Shown here one piece after another: positions 1 to 8,568 of a stretch of DNA of 64,000 nucleotides. The stretch spans positions 1 through 64,000 of the forward strand of contig NZ_LSIC01000022.1 of the NCBI RefSeq assembly GCF_001556045.1. Direction: 5' to 3'. The notes under the pieces are model-generated. The model did not search any database. It worked only from the letters and a program-made list of their open reading frames with translations, and had not been told where the DNA came from. Position 1 is the first letter of the stretch. Each line of letters starts with the position of its first letter. This stretch comes from Bradyrhizobium sp. CCH5-F6 (lineage in GTDB: Bacteria; Pseudomonadota; Alphaproteobacteria; Rhizobiales; Xanthobacteraceae). The translations under genes were made by a program, and so were the position numbers.

Positions 1-11
1 GTCCGACCATC

Positions 12-126
12 GCGCAGGGAAGGCCGTGTGTTGGGCTTCACCTGTATGCTGCTGTGCGGTTCTTCCTGCGTGTGCATTTTCGCGCAGCGGACCGCGGGTG
101 CCGCCGGCACTCGGCCTTCCCTGCGC
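12..126. repeat. Palindrome-ended dispersed repeat (about 115 bp)
   Basis: A perfect 15-base inverted repeat, GCGCAGGGAAGGCCG at 12-26 and its complement at 112-126, encloses about 85 bases. From memory, sequences with these ends recur near gene ends in Bradyrhizobium and related genomes, so it is probably a copy of a dispersed palindromic intergenic element. No coding signal is seen inside. Confidence 0.6.
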
Positions 127-450
127 CCTCTTGGCTCGAGAGGGTAGAGCGACGAAGCAAAGCTCGGGCGGATTGCGCCGCGAGAACGCGACGGCGCGCC
201 TGGCGCCCTTTGCTCCGCAATTGCGGGACCAGTTCGAGGGCAGACGCGCGCTGGATCAAACTTAGAATCTCTCCAAGAAACTCTCCGGACTCACTTCGCT
301 GCGCACGCAATGCAACTCTGAAAGATATTGCTCATTACTCTTGCGGGAGGGTCAGGTGCGCGTCTCGCAGCGATTTCTTTCCGCTGCTCGATCTTTCGCA
401 AGTCCTGCGTCGTCATCCCAGGCTGTGTGGCCGGGGCCTAACCGTACGCC
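127..450. other. Intergenic, nothing recognised
   Basis: This is the 3' flank of the MarR-type gene that ends at 451. The open frames here have no recognisable protein features, and no hairpin with a T-run or other signal was found. Confidence 0.5.
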
Positions 451-1086
451 TCACCCCTGGCTCGACACGCGCGCGGGGTCGAGATGCTGCTCGATCTTGG
501 GGCGGTCACGCGTGCGCTCGAAACTGGTGCACAGCAACTCGGTCTCCTCGAGCGAGATCGGAGCGCGATAGAGCCGGCACATGAATTCGGCGGTGGCACG
601 TCCCTTGACGGTCCCCGGGCCGCGCTCCGCGAGGAACATGCAATCCCGGCAGATGCTGGCATCGAGCCGCTGATGGGCCGCATCGAGGTGATTGAGGATC
701 TCGCGGAGAGAGTCGCGCAGCCTGATGCACTCGTCGGTGCCGAGCGCCGTGACCGCGTTCACGACGTGGTTGATAGGGTCGTGCTGGCTCAGGCATTTCT
801 CGCCCTGGGCGGTGACGTGGAGGACGACGGAACGTTTGTCTTCCTGCGAAGGCTTTCGCACCAGAAAGGACTTGCTCTCCAGAGTCTTCACGATCTGCGA
901 CGCAGTCGCCCGCGTCGCGCCGATGAAGCCGGCCAGCGCGGACGGAGTGCGCGAAAACCTGTTGGCGCGGCCGAGGAAGCGCAGCGCCATCCACTCCCGA
1001 TCGCGCAATCCATGCTGATTGCCTTCGAAATACCAAGCCCTCGCCGCCTGAACCAGCAGCTCGACGGCTTCCCGCGCCAATGGCAT
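451..1086 (-). CDS. MarR-type winged-helix regulator with C-terminal cysteine cluster
   Basis: The 211-residue product resembles MarR-family winged-helix DNA-binding proteins. The winged-helix region spans about residues 25-100, including FSRTPSALAGFIGATRATAS as the likely recognition helix and KRSVVLHVTAQG as the wing. The start at 1086 is chosen because GAGG lies about 9 bases upstream; an in-frame start 37 codons earlier has no such support. The C-terminus carries four cysteines, C146-x2-C149, C170 and C186, that are conserved in a second MarR protein at 38507-39085. The two paralogues start with the same MxLARE(A/S)(V/I)ELL pattern and flank the flagellar cluster. A role in controlling the flagellar genes or sensing metal/redox state is inference from position and the cysteines. 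Confidence 0.85.
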   Translation of the reverse strand: MPLAREAVELLVQAARAWYFEGNQHGLRDREWMALRFLGRANRFSRTPSALAGFIGATRATASQIVKTLESKSFLVRKPSQEDKRSVVLHVTAQGEKCLSQHDPINHVVNAVTALGTDECIRLRDSLREILNHLDAAHQRLDASICRDCMFLAERGPGTVKGRATAEFMCRLYRAPISLEETELLCTSFERTRDRPKIEQHLDPARVSSQG

Positions 1087-1900
1087 GGATCTACCTCGTC
1101 CCCGGAGCTTCGTCGGCGGCGTCTCGAAGCCGCTTCGCGCCCTGAGGTTCCGACCAGCATGTCGTGTCGAACTCTCGCGCAAACGCACCGACCGCAACGC
1201 GCCGGATCTGGGCCGATCGGCGCCGCGTTGTCCGAAGCGAGAGGCTGTGGCGCCGATGGCATGCCAGCAGCATCGCCATCGCGGGGGAGCCCGGGTCGCC
1301 GTCGCCGGCAGACGGTGGATCGGAGTAGCTCAACCGAAGCCCCCAAAGTTCAAGTCACAAGCAGACGTTTCTTGTAATCCGCGGAAACGATGAATGAGCT
1401 TCTCAACAAAATCAAGTCAAGACGCTCGCGGAGACTGGATGTCGTCGCAGCCGAACGTAACGTTCAAGACAATCTCGCTCTCTCGGACACATGATGGTGA
1501 ACGCACATTCTCTGCCCGGCGCGCGAGATGCGTCAGATCCACGACGGTTGGATTTCATTGGCATGTTGCTGTCCGCCGTTGACGCAAACTGATCGAAGCT
1601 TGTGCATGACGACGATGTGTGTCGGCACGTCATCCACAACTTGTGCGTTCTGCCCGGGAATCCTCAGGGGAACTCGCAAGGATTACTCGTGATGGTTGTC
1701 AGGGCCGTAGTCGCAGGATCGACCGCCCCGTCGCACCTGGGGCGCGTTCTCACCCGAACGGAGGATACGCCGACGAGGGAAATTGGTCGTAGATGTGCGC
1801 GCGCATGCACGGGAAGCGTAGCGACATGCGCAATCTCCTGTCGATAACCACGGGCTGGACGGGTGACAGGCTTGTGTTGCACGCCGTCCCACCTTTCCGA
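1087..1900. other. Intergenic 814 bp between MarR gene and fliI
   Basis: No convincing gene is seen. The region holds the upstream side of the MarR gene and the 3' side of fliI. A weak inverted repeat CGTTTC (1366-1371) / GAAACG (1384-1389) lies nearly 300 bases upstream of the MarR start; its significance is unknown. Confidence 0.5.
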
Positions 1901-3226
1901 CTAGTCGCCCTTGAGCATGTCCCGGAGCTCGCGGAACGGATCGGCGCTCGGCGGAGCCGAAGCGCCTTGGCGCATCGCGCTGTAGATTCTCGGAACCATC
2001 TCAACCGCCTGATCGAGGCTCGAATCACGTCCCGACTGGTATCCGCCCATCAGGCGGAGGTCGCGCGTGTCCTCGTATTTCGCGATCATGGCGCGCAGCT
2101 TGCTCACCAGTTCGCGCTCCTCGGGATCCCAGACGTTGTGGGCGAGGCGCGAGACCGAGGCCAGCACGTCCACGGCCGGATAGCGCGCCTGGTCGGCGAT
2201 GTGCCTGGAGAGCACGATGTGCCCATCGAGTGTGCTGCGGATGGTGTCCGCGATCGGCTCGTTGTGATCGTCGCCGTCGACCAGCACGGAGAAGATCCCG
2301 GTGATCGTGCCGGATCCCTCCTCGCCGGGACCGGCGCGCTCCAGGAGGCGCGGCAGATCGGTGAAGACCGTCGGCGCGTAGCCGCGCGCGACCGCGGGCT
2401 CCCCGGCGGCGAGCGCGACCTCGCGAGCGGCATGGGCGAAGCGGGTGATCGAATCGACCATCAGCAGCACCGACTCGCCCCGGTCGCGGAAATATTCGGC
2501 GACCGCCATCGCGGTCTTCGGCGCCAGCCGCCGCATCATCGGGCTCTCGTCCCCCGTCGAGACGATCGTGACGGCGCGCTGACGGTCGGTGCCCAGCACG
2601 TCCTCGATGAACTCGCGCACCTCGCGGCCGCGCTCGCCGACCAGCGCCAGGACGACGGTGTCAAAACCCTGGCTGCGGGCGAGCATCGCCAGCAGCGTCG
2701 ATTTGCCGACGCCGGAACCGGCGAAGATGCCGACGCGCTGGCCGGCGCAAATCGGCGCGAACAGGTCGATGACGCGTACGCCGGTGCGCAGCGGCTTGTG
2801 CACGCGAGCGCGCTTCATGGCCGACGGCGCCTCCGCTTCCGCCGAGACCGCCTGGGCTCCCTGGGTGAGGGGACCCTGTGCGTCCAGCGGCTCGCCGAGA
2901 GCGTTGATGACGCGGCCCTTCCAGCTCGGATCTGGCGCGAAGGACAGAGGCGGCATCCGGTAGGCGACCGAGCCGAGGCCGCCGGAAAATTGCCGGTCGA
3001 ACGGCTTGGCAACGATGCCGTCGCTGTCGATCCGCACCACCTCGCCGATCTGGCGCTTGCCGGCCGAATTGACGCCGATGAGCTCGCCGAGCCTGACGAA
3101 GCGCGACAGGCCGGAGACGCGGAAATGCGTCGGCGCGATCTCGGAGATCGCGCCGCTGACGCTTGCCAGGGGAGTGCTCTGCTGGAGCTCCAGCAGCGCC
3201 CACTCGAGTTGCCGAAGAGCGTTCAA
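1901..3226 (-). CDS. fliI: Flagellum-specific export ATPase FliI
   Basis: A 441-residue F1-beta-like ATPase that energises type III export of flagellar subunits at the cytoplasmic face of the basal body. The Walker A motif GSGVGKST is at about residues 170-177, and the Walker B strand VLLMVDSITRF follows. The length matches FliI. It is the last gene of a leftward unit (DUF1217 gene, flgF, fliI) that diverges from motA. Its export partners FliH-like and FliJ-like proteins are encoded elsewhere in the cluster, at 20356 and 33755. Confidence 0.97.
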   Translation of the reverse strand: MNALRQLEWALLELQQSTPLASVSGAISEIAPTHFRVSGLSRFVRLGELIGVNSAGKRQIGEVVRIDSDGIVAKPFDRQFSGGLGSVAYRMPPLSFAPDPSWKGRVINALGEPLDAQGPLTQGAQAVSAEAEAPSAMKRARVHKPLRTGVRVIDLFAPICAGQRVGIFAGSGVGKSTLLAMLARSQGFDTVVLALVGERGREVREFIEDVLGTDRQRAVTIVSTGDESPMMRRLAPKTAMAVAEYFRDRGESVLLMVDSITRFAHAAREVALAAGEPAVARGYAPTVFTDLPRLLERAGPGEEGSGTITGIFSVLVDGDDHNEPIADTIRSTLDGHIVLSRHIADQARYPAVDVLASVSRLAHNVWDPEERELVSKLRAMIAKYEDTRDLRLMGGYQSGRDSSLDQAVEMVPRIYSAMRQGASAPPSADPFRELRDMLKGD

Positions 3227-3268
3227 GGAAACCGTCCAACCTCAATCTCAATGCGCGCGAGGCGCAGT

Positions 3269-3997
3269 CTACTTGCCGGGTTCGCCGAGTGTCCGGATGG
3301 CGTTCTGGAGCGAGCTCTCGGTGCCCTCGATCATCGAATTGGTGCCGTCGAAGGCGCGAGAGGCCGAGATCAGCCGCGTCAGTTCGAGCATCGGATTGGC
3401 GCCGGAGCCCTCGACATAGCCCTGCTTGAAGCCGTCCCGGGAGAAATCGGCGATGGCGGTCGCGGGCCGGTCGGGCGTCACGCCGGAATTGCCGTAGCGT
3501 TCGAGATTGGCGTCGGCCGGAATGCTGAACAGGCCGATCGTGCCGATCTCGTTGTTGTCCTGGGTGATCGCGCCGCTGCGCGCGATCGAGATCGGTCCGC
3601 CGTTCGGGTCGAGCGTGATCTGCGCGCCGCCGGAATCGACGACGGGGAAGCCGCTCACGGTCTGGAGGTCGCCGTTGGGCGCGATCTGGAGGCGGCCGTC
3701 GCGCGTGTAGACGGTGCCGTTCGGACCGGCGAAGGCGATCCAGCCCTGTCCGACCACGGCGACGTCGAGGGGGTTGCCGCTCTCGGTGATGTTGCCCATC
3801 TCGCGCGAGATGATGTTGTCGCCGGGCGAGGAGAACGCGACCGGGGTCGGCCCCGCCTTGGACAGCACGGTCTCGAACTTCACCACGTCGGTGCGGAATG
3901 CCGCCGTGTTGACGTTGGCGACGTTGTTGGCGATCGTCTGGAGGCGCTTTTCGAGAGCGACCTGCGCCGACAATCCCACATAGAGGGCGGATTGCAT
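3269..3997 (-). CDS. flgF: Flagellar proximal rod protein FlgF
   Basis: A 242-residue rod/hook-family protein. The N-terminal rod signature LQTIANNVANVNTAAFR is at about residues 19-35. The C-terminus, with ELTRLISASRAFDGTNSMIEG, is the flagellar basal-body C-terminal helix. FlgF forms part of the proximal rod together with FlgB, FlgC and FlgG. It lies 3 bases after the DUF1217 gene and 42 bases before fliI, so the three are probably one operon. The length and the central domain fit FlgF rather than FlgG, which is present separately at 10899. Confidence 0.95.
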   Translation of the reverse strand: MQSALYVGLSAQVALEKRLQTIANNVANVNTAAFRTDVVKFETVLSKAGPTPVAFSSPGDNIISREMGNITESGNPLDVAVVGQGWIAFAGPNGTVYTRDGRLQIAPNGDLQTVSGFPVVDSGGAQITLDPNGGPISIARSGAITQDNNEIGTIGLFSIPADANLERYGNSGVTPDRPATAIADFSRDGFKQGYVEGSGANPMLELTRLISASRAFDGTNSMIEGTESSLQNAIRTLGEPGK

Positions 3998-4000
3998 GAC

Positions 4001-4789
4001 TTACCTGTTGAACTTGATGTTCTGAAGCGTCGCGAGCATGTTGGTGTCCATGCTGATCGACGTCGACGCGCCGGCGATCAGGACCAGCGCGGGATTGGTC
4101 GAGGGGTCGTTCTGGGCCTGGGTCGCATCCCACATCGCCGCGAAACGCTGCACGAATTTGGTGACCTTGGCCGGGTCCTGGAAATCGGCGAGATCGATCT
4201 TGTCCGTGATCATCTTGGCCTGGGCGTCGATGTCGGACGAGCTGATCGTCGACGGCCAGCCCATTGCCGTCTGCACCACCTGCGTCAGCGCCTTGTCGGC
4301 GAGGATCTGGTAGGGGGTCGTGATCGTGGAAGCCTTGCGGGCGAAGTAGAGCGCCAACCGCAGGCCTTCGTTCTGGTCGCCGGCCTTCTCCTCCATCGTC
4401 TGGGTGACGTATTGGGTCGCCGTGCCGGTCGTGGCCGCGGTGGCCTGGGTTGCCTTGTCGCCGAGGGCGGCGAAGTCGAAGGCGGCGGCAAATTGCCGGT
4501 AGCGGGTGTCGGTCAGCTTGTTGGCGAAGGCGTCCTTGCTCGCAACACCCTCGGTCAGAACCTTGCGCATGAATGCCTTGGCATAGGTCATGTCGCTGAG
4601 GCCGTAAGCCTTCATCGCGTAGGAATAGAGACGATAGTCCTTCAGGAAATCGTCGATGGTCTTCACGTTGCCGATATGGCTGAGGAAATAGTCGGTTTCG
4701 CGGCTGACGTCCGGCTGCTTCGCGACCTGCGTCAGCGACTTGCCCATGTCCTTCGTCAGTCTGGTGTAATCCGCGATGGTGGATAGCAT
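4001..4789 (-). CDS. DUF1217-family flagellar-cluster protein
   Basis: A 262-residue protein that resembles the DUF1217 family, which is found in rhizobial flagellar clusters next to flgF. No signal peptide or membrane segment is seen. It is helix-rich, with an N-terminal segment around residues 10-70 typical of this family, and repeated Ala/Thr-rich stretches in the middle. It is the first gene of the leftward unit with flgF and fliI. Its start lies 54 nt downstream of the CAAGC core of the shared flagellar promoter motif on the minus strand. The biochemical function is unknown; a role as an export- or rod-related factor is only suggested by context. Confidence 0.85.
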   Translation of the reverse strand: MLSTIADYTRLTKDMGKSLTQVAKQPDVSRETDYFLSHIGNVKTIDDFLKDYRLYSYAMKAYGLSDMTYAKAFMRKVLTEGVASKDAFANKLTDTRYRQFAAAFDFAALGDKATQATAATTGTATQYVTQTMEEKAGDQNEGLRLALYFARKASTITTPYQILADKALTQVVQTAMGWPSTISSSDIDAQAKMITDKIDLADFQDPAKVTKFVQRFAAMWDATQAQNDPSTNPALVLIAGASTSISMDTNMLATLQNIKFNR

Positions 4790-4830
4790 GACGCGCGCCC
4801 CTCTGGCCCCTGTTGCGGCTTCGTCTCAGG

Positions 4831-4856
4831 CTGCCGTGAATTGCTTGCGCGGGGCT
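4831..4856 (-). promoter_or_regulatory. Shared flagellar promoter motif, DUF1217-flgF-fliI unit
   Basis: On the minus strand this reads AGCCCCGCGCAAGCAA and continues toward the gene. The same 16 bases occur upstream of flgE. The AAGC core is at 4843-4846, 54 nt before the start at 4789. It is one of ten related sites in the cluster. Confidence 0.65.
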
Positions 4857-4871
4857 GGCGAGACCGAAGCC

Positions 4872-4897
4872 AGCTTCGCGCAAGCGTCGCCGACTAG
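4872..4897 (+). promoter_or_regulatory. Shared flagellar promoter motif, motA unit
   Basis: AGCTTCGCGCAAGCGTCGCC followed by GACTAG. The AAGC core is at 4882-4885, 47 nt before the proposed TTG start of motA. It lies 15 bases from the opposed copy that serves the leftward unit, giving a divergent promoter pair. Confidence 0.65.
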
Positions 4898-4931
4898 ATA
4901 CTTTCGACGGGATCGGCGATGGAGCGGCGCG

Positions 4932-5828
4932 TTGGGCAGTTTCGTGGGGATATTCATCACGGTAGCGGCGCTGCTCGGCGGCTTTGCCGCCATGGGCGGG
5001 CATCTGGCCGTGCTCATGCAGCCGTGGGAATTCGTCATCATCGTGGGCACCGCGGTCGGCACCTTCATCGTCGCCAATCCCTGGAAGACCGTCGTGGACA
5101 CCGGCGTTGCCTGCATGCAGGCCATCACCGGGTCGGTACCGGGCCAGCGCTACTATCTCGACCTGCTCGGGGCGCTGCACGCGCTGATGCGTGAATTGCG
5201 GGGCAAGGGCCGCAACGAGGTGGAAGCGCATATCGACGATCCCTCTTCTTCCGAGATCTTCAAGGCGTTCCCCAGCGTGCTCGGCGACCCGTCGCTGCTC
5301 CAGTTCATCTGCGACTATATTCGCCTCATCATCATGGGCAACGCGCGCACGCACGAGATCGAAGCGCTGATGGACGAGGAAATCCACACCATCGTGAAGA
5401 GCAAGCTGACCCCCTACCATTCGCTGGTTACTGTCTCCGAAGCGCTGCCGGCACTCGGCATCGTCGCTGCGGTGCTCGGCGTCATCAAGGCGATGGGCGC
5501 GCTCGACCAGTCGCCGAAGCTGCTGGGCGGCTACATCGGCGCGGCCCTCGTCGGCACATTCGCCGGCATTTTCCTGTCCTACGGCATCATTTCGCCCTTC
5601 GCGCTGAAGATCAAGATGACGCGCGAGAAGAAATGCCGGCCATACATCATCGTCAAGCAGACGCTGTTGGCGTTCATGAACGGTGCCATGCCGCAGATCG
5701 CGGTCGAGCACGGCCGCAAGATGATCGCGAGTTCCGAACGGCCGTCGATCGATGTCGTCGAGAATGAGACCATCGCAGGTCCCAAGGCGGTCGTGACCGA
5801 GCCCGAACCCAAGGCGGCGCGCGCATGA
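4932..5828 (+). CDS. motA: Flagellar motor stator protein MotA
   Basis: Inner-membrane proton-channel subunit of the stator, working with MotB (21055). The product is 298 residues from the proposed TTG at 4932, which has GGAG upstream. A GTG at 4944 is an alternative. The frame is open back to an ATG at 4776, but that start would add about 50 residues unlike MotA, would overlap the divergent gene and would precede the promoter motif. The N-terminal membrane segment with LLGGFAAMGGH and the later PALGIVAAVLGVIKAMG segment (holding the conserved prolines) are MotA hallmarks. Four membrane segments are expected. The stop overlaps the fliM start (ATGA). Confidence 0.95.
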   Translation: MGSFVGIFITVAALLGGFAAMGGHLAVLMQPWEFVIIVGTAVGTFIVANPWKTVVDTGVACMQAITGSVPGQRYYLDLLGALHALMRELRGKGRNEVEAHIDDPSSSEIFKAFPSVLGDPSLLQFICDYIRLIIMGNARTHEIEALMDEEIHTIVKSKLTPYHSLVTVSEALPALGIVAAVLGVIKAMGALDQSPKLLGGYIGAALVGTFAGIFLSYGIISPFALKIKMTREKKCRPYIIVKQTLLAFMNGAMPQIAVEHGRKMIASSERPSIDVVENETIAGPKAVVTEPEPKAARA

Positions 5829-6766
5829 TGATGGAAGACACCGAGGTCGATCAGCGGAAGCAGCTGCCGAACTACCTGCTGGACGCCGCCGGCATATCGA
5901 TCGATCGCATGCCGATGCTCAATGTGATCTTCGATCGCATGGCGGCATCGTGCACGGACAGCCTGCAGCCGATGGCCGGAACGCCCTGCTATTTCTCCGT
6001 CAACGGCATCAGCAACGACCGGGTCGGCGACATCATCAAGGACTACGAGGCCAACGCGGTCGCGGCGGTGCTCTATGCCGAGCAGTGGGATTCCCGCATC
6101 ATCATCATGCTCGACCGCGACTTCGTGTTCACCATGGTCGAGGCGATGTTCGGCTCCGACGGGGCCGAGCCGCCGCTCGACGTCGAGCGCTCGTTCTCGA
6201 ACATCGAGCTCCGCCTGGTCCAGGCGCTGTTCGAACGGTTCGCCAAGGCGCTGCAATCCGCCTTCGCCGGCACCTCCAACGTCACCTTTCGCGTGGAACG
6301 GGTCGAGACCGCGATGGCATCGCTGGCGATCGGGCGGAGCGGCAACATGTCGATCTGCGCGAACATCATGCTGCAGGCGCTCTACCGCGGCGGCCAGATG
6401 TTCCTCATCATTCCGCACTCCGCGCTCAATCCGCTCAGGCAGAAGCTCGCGCACGTCGTCGTCAGCGACGGCCGCGCCGCCGATCCGCGCTGGCGGGAGC
6501 AGATGGAGAGCGAGGTTCAGCGTACCGAGGTGACGCTGAGCGCGGTGCTGGACGAGAAGACGATATCCCTCGGCGACATCGTGAAGTTCCATGTCGGGCA
6601 GGTGCTCGAGCTCGAAGCCACGCCGCGCACGCTCGCTCGCCTCGAAAGCAACAACCAGGTGCTGTTCTGGTGCCAGATCGGCCAGCTCGATGGCTATTAC
6701 GCCATGCAGGTGGCCGATCCCGTCGATCAGAAACGGGAGTTCGTCGATGATATCCTATCTCGTTGA
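5825..6766 (+). CDS. fliM: Flagellar motor switch protein FliM
   Basis: A 313-residue C-ring protein that sets rotation bias and torque with FliG and FliN. The middle domain is CheC-like (about residues 45-230), and the C-terminal FliN-like SpoA segment is at about 240-310. The N-terminal region is short and lacks the classic LSQxEID CheY-binding motif. The rhizobial form is divergent, so this may reflect divergence rather than loss. It overlaps motA by 4 bases, so coupled translation is likely. Confidence 0.93.
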   Translation: MMMEDTEVDQRKQLPNYLLDAAGISIDRMPMLNVIFDRMAASCTDSLQPMAGTPCYFSVNGISNDRVGDIIKDYEANAVAAVLYAEQWDSRIIIMLDRDFVFTMVEAMFGSDGAEPPLDVERSFSNIELRLVQALFERFAKALQSAFAGTSNVTFRVERVETAMASLAIGRSGNMSICANIMLQALYRGGQMFLIIPHSALNPLRQKLAHVVVSDGRAADPRWREQMESEVQRTEVTLSAVLDEKTISLGDIVKFHVGQVLELEATPRTLARLESNNQVLFWCQIGQLDGYYAMQVADPVDQKREFVDDILSR

Positions 6767-7061
6767 TGCCGTACTGCTGATTGCGCTCGCCTTCACCAGC
6801 ATGCGGGTGACCCGGATGCACCGCGAGCTGGCACGGCTTCGCAGCTATCAGGGCGAATTCTCGACCGTCATGCACGAAACTGCGGGCGCCTTCGACACGG
6901 TCATCACCGCGGCGCACGATTCGACGGCAAGTCTCGGACGGCTCGCCAACGTGCTCAGCACGAAGATCGACCAGGCGCACGAGGCCATCGCGGCGCTCGA
7001 TGCGCGGACCGGGTTCGCGCCCGCCGCGACCGCAGGCGGCGCCGACCTGAACAAGCACTGA
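6747..7061 (+). CDS. Small membrane-anchored coiled-coil protein (DUF6468-like)
   Basis: A 104-residue product that starts inside the 3' end of fliM (20-base overlap) and precedes fliN by 76 bases. One N-terminal hydrophobic segment (about residues 3-18, LVDAVLLIALAFTSMRV) is followed by a charged helical region. The layout resembles DUF6468 proteins, which sit in alphaproteobacterial flagellar operons, but the match is by eye. Its function is unknown. The position between two C-ring genes suggests a role in motor assembly at the membrane. Confidence 0.75.
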   Translation: MISYLVDAVLLIALAFTSMRVTRMHRELARLRSYQGEFSTVMHETAGAFDTVITAAHDSTASLGRLANVLSTKIDQAHEAIAALDARTGFAPAATAGGADLNKH

Positions 7062-7137
7062 AGCCGAAGCCGGCGGAACGAATACGATCGGAACGCCACG
7101 GCGCTCCGGGAGCGGAAATACCAAAAGGCGATACAAG

Positions 7138-7512
7138 ATGGCGCAATCCTTCGACTATGAGTCTGCACATGAATCGGCAGAATCCGAGACGTCTCCGCTG
7201 GAGCGGCTGGCGGAGATTGCCCAGCGCACGGCCGAGGAAACCGGCAAGTTCGCCAATGTCGACGCGATCCTGCGCATTCCCGTCACCATGCAGGTGGTGC
7301 TCGGCTCGGCCACCATCCCGGTGGCAAACTTGATGAAGCTCGGACGCGGTGCGGTGGTTCCGCTCGATCACCGGGTCGGAGAGCCCGTCGACGTGGTCGT
7401 CAACGGCCGTATCGTCGCTCGCGGCGAGGTGGTCGTCGTCGAAGAGGACAATTCCCGCTTCGGCGTCTCGCTCACGGAGATCGTCGGACCGCTGGGGCAG
7501 GGTGATACCTGA
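7138..7512 (+). CDS. fliN: Flagellar motor switch protein FliN
   Basis: A 124-residue C-ring protein. The SpoA domain (about residues 42-118) includes ILRIPVTMQVVLGSATIPV and the basic/hydrophobic strand GRGAVVPLDHRVGEPVDVVV typical of FliN. It has a short acidic N-terminal extension. It binds the FliM C-terminus and the export ATPase stator FliH. It is followed after 2 bases by fliG. Confidence 0.96.
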   Translation: MAQSFDYESAHESAESETSPLERLAEIAQRTAEETGKFANVDAILRIPVTMQVVLGSATIPVANLMKLGRGAVVPLDHRVGEPVDVVVNGRIVARGEVVVVEEDNSRFGVSLTEIVGPLGQGDT

Positions 7513-7514
7513 CC

Positions 7515-8555
7515 ATGGCGGCACCGGTCGGCATCGCTCCCGTCAAGCAGCGAGGCGTTACCACGCTCGGCGGCACGGAAAAGGTCGCCGCGCTCCTGCT
7601 GGCGATGGGACGGCAGGCGGCCGCCAGCGTGCTGCAGCAGTTCGAGCCGCAGGAGATCCGCATCGTCACCAAGGCGGCGGCGGAACTGCGGCCGATCACC
7701 GCGCAGGAGCTGGAGGGCATCGTCGAGGAGTTCGCCCAGCAGTTCTCGATGGGCGCCAACATTCTCGGCACCCTCGGCGGCCTGGAAGCCGTGCTCGGCG
7801 ATGTGCTTCCGGCCGACCAGGTCTCGCAGATCATGTCGGATCTGCTCGGCAATTCCAGCCGGTCGGTGTGGGACCGCGTCTCGTCAGTGTCCGAAAACTC
7901 GCTCGCGAGCTACCTGTCCAAGGAGCATCCGCAGACCGCGGCGCTGATCCTGTCCAAGGTCAAGCCGGCCTGCGCCGCCAAGGTCATGAGCCAGCTGCCC
8001 TCGAGCCTGCGTAACGAACTGATGCGGCGCGTCCTGAGCCTCAAGCCGATCGTCGATGACGCCATGCGCATCATCGAGAAGACGCTGCACGAGGATCTGA
8101 CGCTGAACTTCGCCCGAAACCTCGGCGCGGATACCTATGCCCGGGTCGCGGACATCATCAACAAGATGGAACGCGGCCACATCGAGGACATGTTGAAGAG
8201 CCTGTCGGAGAAGCGGCCGAAGTCGGCCGAAGTGCTGAAGGAGCTGCTGTTCACCTTCGACGACGTCGTCAACCTGACGCCGAAGGCGCGCACCATGATC
8301 TTCGACCAGGTGCCGACCGATCGCATCGTCGTCGCGCTGAAGGGCACCGACAAGAATTTCCGCGAGCTGATCCTGTCCTCGGTCGCCTCTCGCGTGCGTC
8401 GCGTCGTCGAGCACGAGCTCGCCATCGGCGAGCCGTCGAACCAGCGCGACGTGCTGGAGGCGCGACGGGTGATCACCGACCTTGCGCTTGACCTGGCGGA
8501 GAAGGGCGAAATCGAGCTCAACCCCGAGCAGGAGGATGAGCTGGTCTTCCGCTGA
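7515..8555 (+). CDS. fliG: Flagellar motor switch protein FliG
   Basis: A 346-residue rotor protein linking FliF to FliM and carrying the torque-generating charges that meet MotA. The N-terminal domain has GTEKVAALLLAMG (about residues 18-30). The middle armadillo domain has EHPQTAALILSKVKP with the conserved EHPQ motif. The C-terminal domain ends in acidic EQEDELVF. It lies between fliN and flhB. Confidence 0.97.
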   Translation: MAAPVGIAPVKQRGVTTLGGTEKVAALLLAMGRQAAASVLQQFEPQEIRIVTKAAAELRPITAQELEGIVEEFAQQFSMGANILGTLGGLEAVLGDVLPADQVSQIMSDLLGNSSRSVWDRVSSVSENSLASYLSKEHPQTAALILSKVKPACAAKVMSQLPSSLRNELMRRVLSLKPIVDDAMRIIEKTLHEDLTLNFARNLGADTYARVADIINKMERGHIEDMLKSLSEKRPKSAEVLKELLFTFDDVVNLTPKARTMIFDQVPTDRIVVALKGTDKNFRELILSSVASRVRRVVEHELAIGEPSNQRDVLEARRVITDLALDLAEKGEIELNPEQEDELVFR

Positions 8556-8568
8556 CCGCTGAACGGGC

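Noticed and set aside
1793..4786. A plus-strand open frame of 997 codons opposite fliI, flgF and the DUF1217 gene
   Set aside because: It is antisense to three well-supported genes. The translation is rich in Arg, Asp, Gly and His, as expected for the mirror frame of GC-rich codons, and has no domain.
4872..4897. Reading the shared flagellar motif as a sigma-28 or sigma-54 promoter
   Set aside because: The sigma-54 GG-N10-GC spacing is not present in the aligned sites, and the sigma-28 pair TAAA and GCCGATAA would need 11 or more bases between its halves, not the few seen between AAGCTT and the CTAA end.
2661..5711. A minus-strand open frame of 1016 codons across the divergent fliI/motA region
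   Set aside because: It shadows flgF, the DUF1217 gene and motA in a frame of high GC; the sequence is low-complexity with no start signal or motif.
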